From positions 3,562,027-3,626,026 of the forward strand of contig QXEO01001565.1 in assembly GCA_007115705.1 (NCBI GenBank): a stretch of 64,000 nucleotides of DNA, written 5' to 3'. Shown here one piece after another: positions 58,268 to 64,000 of this stretch (position 1 is the stretch's first letter; the number at the start of each line of letters is the position of its first letter). The notes under the pieces are model-generated. The model was not told where the DNA came from. It searched no databases and saw nothing but the letters and a program-made list of their open reading frames with translations. This DNA is from Dactylis glomerata (Eukaryota; Streptophyta; Magnoliopsida; Poales; Poaceae). The position numbers were made by a program, and so were the translations under genes.

Positions 58268-59170
58268 CTGCAAAAAACCGACATTTATATTTCAATTATG
58301 GACGCTATATGGAATAATAACTAACAAAATAACCTTACTTATTTTCTAACTACTAACCCTAACTAATAACAAAACAAATATATCTAACAATTATTTTGCT
58401 AACAATTATTACTACTTAACAAATATTTGCTAACAATTATTACTACTTAACAAATATTTTGCTAACCTATTTACTAACAATCTACATAGCATTTCTATTA
58501 TTAATAATTATTTTGCTAACAATTCTATTACTAACAATTATTTTGCTAACCTATTTACTAACAATTATTACTACTTAACAAATATTTGCTAACAATTATT
58601 ACTACTTAACAAATATTTTGCTAACCTATTTACTAACAATCTATATAGCATTTCTATTATTAATAATTATTTTGCTAACAATTCGATTACTAACAATTAT
58701 TTTGCTAACCTATTTACTAACAATTATTTTGCTAACAATTATTACTACTTAACAAATATTTGCTAACAATTATTACTACTTAACAAATATTTTGCTAACC
58801 TATTTACTAACAATCTATATAGCATTTCTATTACTAATAATATTTTGCTAACAATTATTTTGCTAACCTATTTAGTAACAATTATTTTGCTAACAATTAT
58901 TACTACTTAACAAATATTTGCTAACAATTATTACTACTTAACAATTATTTTGCTAACAAATATTTGCTAACAATTATTTGCTAACCTATTTGCTAACAAT
59001 TATTTGCTAACAAATATTTGCTAACAATTATTACTACTTAACAATTATTTCTATTACTAATAATTATTTTGCTAACAATTATTTGCTAACCTATTTGCTA
59101 ACAAATATTACTACTTAACAAGAAATTAACAAAAATATTACTACTTAACAAAAATTAACAAAATTAAAAC
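58268..59170. repeat. AT-rich simple/tandem repeat block in the CACTA
   Basis: Irregular tandem copies of CTAACAATTATTACTACTTAA and CAAATATTTTGCTAAC, with longer ~170-bp super-repeats (for example 58385-58550 and 58560-58730). It is noncoding and lies in the intron or intergenic spacer 5' of the second gene's exon at 58267. Confidence 0.85.
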
Positions 59171-59426
59171 TTTTTTACCTTCTTAATTTGCAGGGTCGGT
59201 CGGCCGGGGGCGGGGCGGTGGTGCGGGCGCCGGAGTTGGCCGGGAGGGCGGCGGCAGCACGGCGGGAGGCGCGCGCGCGCGGCAGCACACGGGCGGCGGC
59301 GCGGTGATGGTTGATGGTGCCGGCGACGGATTCCGGCGACCGCAACAATGCAGGGGACGATCTCCTCGCACTGGTTTCCGAAACGGCTAAGTGTTGGCCG
59401 GGGAAGCGGCGCCCATGCTTATATAC
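59171..59426 (-). promoter_or_regulatory. Candidate promoter and leader of the CACTA second gene
   Basis: A TATATAAG box on the minus strand (59418-59425) is followed downstream by a GC-rich leader. A short Arg/Pro-rich ORF (59183-59371) and a possible GTAAAA donor near 59178 follow. Whether the short ORF is the true first exon is unsure, since its frame stops before the donor. Confidence 0.45.
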
Positions 59427-59586
59427 CCCCCCTTTAGTCCCGGCTGGGGGCTCAAACCGGGACTAAAGGGGGTCTTTAGTCCCGGTTTGAGCCCCCAACC
59501 GGGACTAAAGGGTGGTCGGCGGTTCGCGCCCTCCCCCCTCCCCCCCTTTAGTCCTGGCTGGTGGCTCCAGCCGGGACTAAAGGGGC
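59427..59586. repeat. Internal set of CACTA subterminal-type inverted repeats
   Basis: Three inverted pairs of TTTAGTCCCGG / CCGGGACTAAAG (near 59433-59468, 59474-59510 and 59547-59582) lie immediately upstream of the TATA box of the second gene. They use the same motif as the element end at 48914. Confidence 0.8.
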
Positions 59587-59639
59587 CATAAATGCGCGCC
59601 AATGCTTAAGTTTTTTCAGATTTTCATTTCAAATATGAA

Positions 59640-60380
59640 TTTTTAATTTTGAATTGAATAACTAATGTATATTTTCGAATCTGATAAAACTATGAATATG
59701 AAAAGTGTTTGTAATTGAATAGCTAATTCAAAACTATTTTCTATTTTCAAAATTAATTATTTTAACTATCCAAACTATTAACTATTTTGTCATTTTCAAT
59801 TAAAACTATATTGATTAATATTCTTTTTGTGTATTTTAGAATTTGACAAAACTATTAATATGAAAAGTGTTTGAAATTGAATAACTAATATGAAACTATT
59901 TTCTTTTTTCAAAATTAATTATTTTAACTATCCAAACTATTAACTATTTTGCCATTTTCAATTAAAACTATATTGATTAATATTCTTTTTGTATATTTTA
60001 GAATTTGACAAAACTATTAATATGAAAAGTGTTTGAAATTGAATAACTAATATGAAACTATTTTCTATTTTCAAAATTAATTATTTTAACTATCCAAACT
60101 ATTAACTATTTTGCCATTTTCAATTAAAACTATATTGATTAATATTCTTTTTGTATATTTTAGAATTTGACAAAACTATTAATATGAAAAGTGTTTGAAA
60201 TTGAATAACTAATATGAAACTATTTTCTATTTTCAAAATTAATTATTTTAACTATCCAAACTATTAACTATTTTGCCATTTTCAATTAAAACTATATTGA
60301 TTAATATTCTTTTTGTATATTTTAGAATTTGACAAAACTATTAATATGAAAAGTGTTTGAAATTGAATAACTAATATGAA
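59640..60380. repeat. 162-bp AT-rich satellite-like array, about 4.5 copies
   Basis: The landmark TTGATTAATATTCTTTTTG recurs at 59811, 59973, 60135 and 60297, exact 162-bp steps. Copies are nearly identical, which points to recent amplification. Confidence 0.92.
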
Positions 60381-60381
60381 A

Positions 60382-61065
60382 AGTCTTTCACGGGCTTGCA
60401 GGGAAATTTTTCCGAGGCGGAGCTTCCGAAGATGCCGTAGGGCGTGAGCACCAACGACATCTTCGAGAAGCTCCGTCACGGGAGGTTTCCCAACCCTTTA
60501 CGCAACACTGTTAGAGGAGATGGAGTCTTTCACGGGCTTGCAGTGAAATTTTTCCGAGGCGGAGCTTCCGAAGATGCCGTAGGGCGTGAGCACCAACGAC
60601 ATCTTTGAGAAGCTCCGCCACGGGAGGTTTCCCAACCCTTTACGCAACACTGTTAGAGGAGATGGAGTCTTTCATGGGCTTGCAGGGAAATTTTTCCGAG
60701 GCGGAGCTTCCGAAGATGCCGTAGGGCATGAGCACCAACGACATCTTCGAGAAGCTCCGCCACGGGAGGTTTCCCAACCCTTTACGCAACACTGTTAGAG
60801 GAGATGGAGTCTTTCACGGGCTTGTAGGGAAATTTTTCGGAGGCAGAGCTTCCGAAGATGCCGTAGGGCGTGACATCAACGACATCTTCGAGAAGCTTCG
60901 CCACGGGAGGTTTCCCAACCCTTTACGCAACACTGTTAGAGGAGATGGAGTCTTTCATGGGCTTGCAGGGAAATTTTTCCGAGGCAGAGCTTCCGAAGAT
61001 GCCGTAGGGCGTGAGCACCAATGACATCTTTGAGAAGCTCTGCCACGGGAGATTTCCCAACCCTT
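60382..61065. repeat. 142-bp GC-richer minisatellite, about 5 copies
   Basis: AGTCTTTCACGGGCTTGCAG or its near copies start at 60382, 60524, 60666, 60808 and 60949 (steps 142, 142, 142, 141). The last copy breaks off near 61065. Because 142 is not a multiple of three, the ORFs seen through it (60586-61024) change frame between copies and are not genes. Confidence 0.92.
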
Positions 61066-61249
61066 TCCTCCATCCATGGGGATGAAACTCTCCCTGCCTT
61101 CGAGCTATGCTTGCCATGGCATATCGATGCTCCTTTTATAGGCACGGCGCCGCTTCTACTTTTGTCGTGTTCCTCCGACAGGGGCGTCGTGCGCTACATG
61201 CTTTATCTCATCGAGCAGTGCATCCACCCATGCATCCTTATCCTACCGA

Positions 61250-61360
61250 TAGCTTTAGTCTCGGTTGCACCCACCAGCCAGGACTAAAGGTTACCCATGC
61301 ATCCTTATCCTGCCGACAGCTTTAGTCTCGGTTGCACCCTCCAGCCGGGACTAAAGATTG
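61250..61360. repeat. Further CACTA-type inverted motifs 3' of the DUF4216 region
   Basis: Two tandem copies (about 68 bp apart) of TTTAGTCTCGGTTGCACCC...CCAGCCNGGACTAAAG, inverted within each copy. They are more diverged than those at 59427-59586. Confidence 0.75.
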
Positions 61361-61463
61361 TCATACATGCATGCTCCTTAAATAAAGGTTTAGTACATTT
61401 CATACATGCATTACATAAAAGGTTTAATACATTATTACATTATTGCACCAACATTCCTATCTA

Positions 61464-62078
61464 TTATTTCTGTTTTCTTCTGGGTCGTAGCCATGGAGAA
61501 TCTTCATCATTCAGTAGGATGCTTGGGTCAGTTTTCACTTTGAAGGGCGGAATTTCATGAAACTTATTATAATCTACTGACATGTCTGTCTTATCATCTA
61601 CTCCCACGATGTTTCTTTTCCCTGAAAGAACTATGTGGCGCTTTGGCTCATCGGACGATGTCTTCTTTTGCTGATTTCTTTTTCTCGTTTTTGTAGACAT
61701 GTCCTTCACATAGAAAACCTGAGCGACATCGTTGGCTAGGACGAATGGTTCATCCATATACGCAAGATTGTTGAGATCCACTGTTGTCATGCCATACTTT
61801 TGGTCTACAACTACCCCGCCTCCTGTCAGCTTTACCCATTTGCACCAAAACAAAGGGATCTTAAAAGTAGGTCCATAGTCAAGTTCCCATATCTCCTCTA
61901 TGTACCCGTAATTTGTTTCCAAACAGTGCCCATTCTCATCTATTGCATCAAAGCGGACACCACTGTTTTGGTTGGTGCTCTTTTTATCTTGGGCAACCGT
62001 GTAAAATGTATTCCCATTTATCTCGTACCCTTGGAAAGTACATATAATTGAAGATGGTGGCCTGGCCAAACAGTACAG
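61464..62078 (-). pseudogene. CACTA transposase C-terminal part (DUF4216), after an in-frame TAG
   Basis: In the same frame as tnp2, directly behind the TAG at 62079-62081. It contains the DUF4216 signature: CTFQGYEINGNTFYTVAQD, SGVRFDAIDENG, YGYIEEIWELDYG and IPLFWCKWV. A basic linker (KTRKRNQQKK) and a C-terminal tail follow, ending at 61464. There is no ATG near its start, so it is best read as the tail of tnp2 cut off by one nonsense change. Confidence 0.8.
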
Positions 62079-64000
62079 CTAATCTCCAACGGTGTCGTCA
62101 TTCATGAGATGTGTCTGCAACCAACTGCCAAAAGTCTTCTTGTGTTCCCCTTTAATCCAAGAGTCAGCCTTCCCCGGGTTTTCGGAGCGTAGAATATTCT
62201 TGTGTCTCATGATATACGGAGCCACCACGGTGGAATTGTGTAGAACTGTGTAGTGTTCTTGAGAGAAAGAATGCCCGTCCATACATACTTTTGCTTTCCT
62301 TCCTAGTGTGCCTTTTCCTGTCAGCCTACCCTCATACCGAGATTCAGGAACACCAATCGGCTTAAGGTCAGGAAGAAAGTCCACACAAAACTCAATGACC
62401 TCCTCTGTTCCATAGCCCTTGGAGATGCTTCCTTCTGGCCTAGCACGGTTACGAACATATTTCTTTAAGACTCCCATGAACCTCTCGAAGGGGAACATAT
62501 TGTGTAGAAACACAGGACCGAGAATTCTAATCTCTTCGAATAGGTGAACTAGGAGGTGTGTCATTATATTGAAAAAGGATGGCGGGAACAACAACTCGAA
62601 GCTGACCAGACATTGGACCACATCAATCTGTAACCCTGATAGACTTTCTCGATCGATTACCTTCTCAGAAATTGCATTGAGGAATGCACATACCTTCACA
62701 ATTGCCAGGCGAACATTTTCCGGTAGAATTCCCCTCAATGCAACCGGAAGCAATTGCGTCATAAGCACGTGGCAGTCATGAGACTTTAGGTTTTTGAATT
62801 TTTTGTCTTTCATATTTACGATTCCCTTTATATTCGACGAGAAGCCAGTCGGGACCTTGATACTGAAAAGGACTTCAAAGAAGATTTCCTTCTCTTCCTT
62901 GGTAAGAGCGTAACTGGCACGCCCTTGAAACTGCCCTGGATGCATGCCATCTCTTCCTTTATGACGTTCCTGGTCCTCCCGTGCTTCCGGTGTATCTTTT
63001 GACTTCCCATACAAACCCAGGAAGCCTAGAATATTCACGCAGAGATTCTTCGTCAGGTGCATCACGTCGATTGCGGAGCGGACCTCATGGACTTCCCAAT
63101 AGGGTAGCTCCCAAAATATAGATTTCTTCTTCCACATGGGTGCGCGCTTATCAGGGCCGTTAGGAACAGGTTGGCTGCCAGGACCCTTTCCAAAGATTAC
63201 TTTTAAATCTTTGACCATATCAAATACTTCAGCACCTGTACGGGTGACAGGCTTCCCCTGGGGTTCTGCCTTGCCATTGAAATGCTTGCCTTTTTTCTTT
63301 AAGGGATGCTTGGGCGGAAGAAAATGACGATTGTACGGGTACACATTCTTCCTACATTTGTCCAGATATATACTTTCTGTCTGATCCAAACAGTGCGTGC
63401 ATGCATTGCATCCCTTGTTTGACTGTCCTGAAATGTTACTAAGAGCAGGCCAATCATTGATGGTTATGAAAAGCAACGCTCGAAGGTCAAATTCCTCTTG
63501 TTTGTGCTCGTCCCACACATGTACACCTGGTTCGGCCCACAGCTGTAAAAGTTCATCAACTAATGGCCTTAGGTACAGATCAATGTCGTTGCCGGGTTGC
63601 TTTGGACCTTGGATAAGCATTGGCATCATAATGAACTTCCACTTCATGCACAACCAAGGAGGAAGGTTGTAGATACATAGAGTAACGGGCCAGGTGCTGT
63701 GACTGCAACTCTGCTCCCCAAAAGGATTCATGCCATCTGTACTTAGACCAAACCATAAGTTTCTTGCGTCACCTGCAAATCTCGGGAACTCTCTCTCGAT
63801 TTTTCTCCACTGCCGACCATCAGCGGGGTGCCTCAACTTGTCGTCTTTCATACGATCTTCCATGTGCCATCGCAACAACTTCGCATGATCTTTATTTCTG
63901 AACAGACGTTTCAACAGTGGTATTATAGGAGCATACCACATCACCTTGGCAGGAACCCTATTCCTGGGTGGCTCGCCCTCAATATCACCAGGGTCATCTT
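62079..64000 (-). CDS. CACTA transposase tnp2 with DUF4218, partial at the window edge
   Basis: The frame is open from the right edge (64000) to the TAG at 62079-62081, about 640 codons in view. It begins inside the protein (upstream residues EGEPPRNRVPAKV precede WYAPIIPLLKRLF). The tnp2 region shows STDGMNPFGEQSCSHSTWPV, GNDIDLYLRPLVDELLQLW, FDLRALLFITINDWPALSN, CNACTHCLDQTES and IDVMHLTKNLCVNILGFLG. The DUF4218 region follows with HDCHVLMTQLLPVALRG, FPPSFFNIMTHLLVHL and MFPFERFMGVLKKYV. It catalyses excision and insertion of CACTA ends in family members. No frameshift is seen within this stretch. It probably forms one protein with DUF4216 when the stop is absent. Confidence 0.9.
   Translation of the reverse strand, partial: DDPGDIEGEPPRNRVPAKVMWYAPIIPLLKRLFRNKDHAKLLRWHMEDRMKDDKLRHPADGRQWRKIEREFPRFAGDARNLWFGLSTDGMNPFGEQSCSHSTWPVTLCIYNLPPWLCMKWKFIMMPMLIQGPKQPGNDIDLYLRPLVDELLQLWAEPGVHVWDEHKQEEFDLRALLFITINDWPALSNISGQSNKGCNACTHCLDQTESIYLDKCRKNVYPYNRHFLPPKHPLKKKGKHFNGKAEPQGKPVTRTGAEVFDMVKDLKVIFGKGPGSQPVPNGPDKRAPMWKKKSIFWELPYWEVHEVRSAIDVMHLTKNLCVNILGFLGLYGKSKDTPEAREDQERHKGRDGMHPGQFQGRASYALTKEEKEIFFEVLFSIKVPTGFSSNIKGIVNMKDKKFKNLKSHDCHVLMTQLLPVALRGILPENVRLAIVKVCAFLNAISEKVIDRESLSGLQIDVVQCLVSFELLFPPSFFNIMTHLLVHLFEEIRILGPVFLHNMFPFERFMGVLKKYVRNRARPEGSISKGYGTEEVIEFCVDFLPDLKPIGVPESRYEGRLTGKGTLGRKAKVCMDGHSFSQEHYTVLHNSTVVAPYIMRHKNILRSENPGKADSWIKGEHKKTFGSWLQTHLMNDDTVGD

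Larger units (their letters stand above)
48914..64000 (-). mobile_element. CACTA (En/Spm-like) element, partial at right edge, carrying E3
   Basis: The terminal CACTAGTGGGGACAGGG starts at 48914, preceded by GTA, the probable 3-bp target duplication. Subterminal inverted motifs follow. Two minus-strand gene units are seen: tnp2 + DUF4218 + DUF4216 (64000 to 61464), and a second gene with Transposase_24-like, DUF8039-like and C48-protease-like parts (about 58267 to 49375). Without E3 (5.1 kb) at least 10 kb of the element is in view. The far end lies outside. Several stops and frameshifts indicate that it is not autonomous now. Confidence 0.9.

Noticed and set aside
56893..58317. Long plus-strand ORFs (159 and 236 residues) in the CACTA
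   Set aside because: Antisense to the recognisable minus-strand transposase-like gene; shadows.
60586..61024. Repetitive ORFs with MSTNDIFEKLRHGRFPNP repeats
   Set aside because: They come from the 142-bp minisatellite. The unit is not a multiple of three and the frame breaks between copies, so a repeat protein is not supported.
60382..61065. Regularly spaced repeats that might recall a CRISPR-like array
   Set aside because: Units are contiguous with no unique spacers, and the context is a plant CACTA element.

Overview
The window looks like nuclear DNA of a large-genome grass, most likely of the wheat/barley tribe. The evidence is spliced plant genes with GT-AG introns, Stowaway MITEs (CTCCCTCCG ends, TA target sites), nested Athila-lineage gypsy elements whose primer-binding site matches tRNA-Asp, and a large CACTA element with tnp2-type transposase genes. 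The species call is inference from remembered repeat families; no search was run.

Left part (1-27 kb), gene island. Two tandem minus-strand paralogues of a SOG1-like NAC transcription factor (A, 648-3848; B, 6257-10778) share the same first four coding exons. They differ in the C-terminal part: B carries three consecutive copies of a phase-0 exon+intron module rich in Ser-Gln (SQ) dipeptides, while A carries one. Next come a B3-like ORF (13148-13762) converging on an Arg/Gly-rich hypothetical ORF (minus, 13929-14319), and an intact-looking two-exon GT17 glycosyltransferase gene (minus, 16651-18809). The spaces between hold MITEs, a hAT-type MITE with a perfect 8-bp target duplication, a ~1.1-kb terminal-inverted-repeat element with a GC-rich load, a non-LTR insertion inside a decayed Stowaway, and three diverged ~610-bp tandem repeats.

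Right part (27-64 kb), a nest of transposons. A host gypsy-like element (H; PF04195-type ORF at 42624-43319) was hit by E1 (27638-34839, target duplication ATCAA), by E2 (35586-42135, TAGCC) and by E4 (from 43320, minus orientation, Athila pol). E4 was hit by a CACTA element (from 48914, TIR CACTAGTGGGG), which runs off the right edge. The CACTA was hit by E3 (49669-54763, GATGC). LTR divergence counted by eye fits this order: about 2.5% for E1 and E2, about 0.6% for E3.

E1, E2 and E3 have no pol and look non-autonomous. E1 encodes a gag-like protein. E2 and E3 encode a related ORF I do not recognise. E4 keeps RNase H, integrase and a post-pol coiled-coil ORF, each read with in-frame stops. 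The CACTA keeps tnp2, DUF4218 and DUF4216 regions (one in-frame TAG between them) and a decayed second gene with Transposase_24-like, DUF8039-like and Ulp1/C48-protease-like parts; E3 sits beside the predicted catalytic Cys codon. I saw no rRNA, tRNA gene, CRISPR array or prokaryotic operon.
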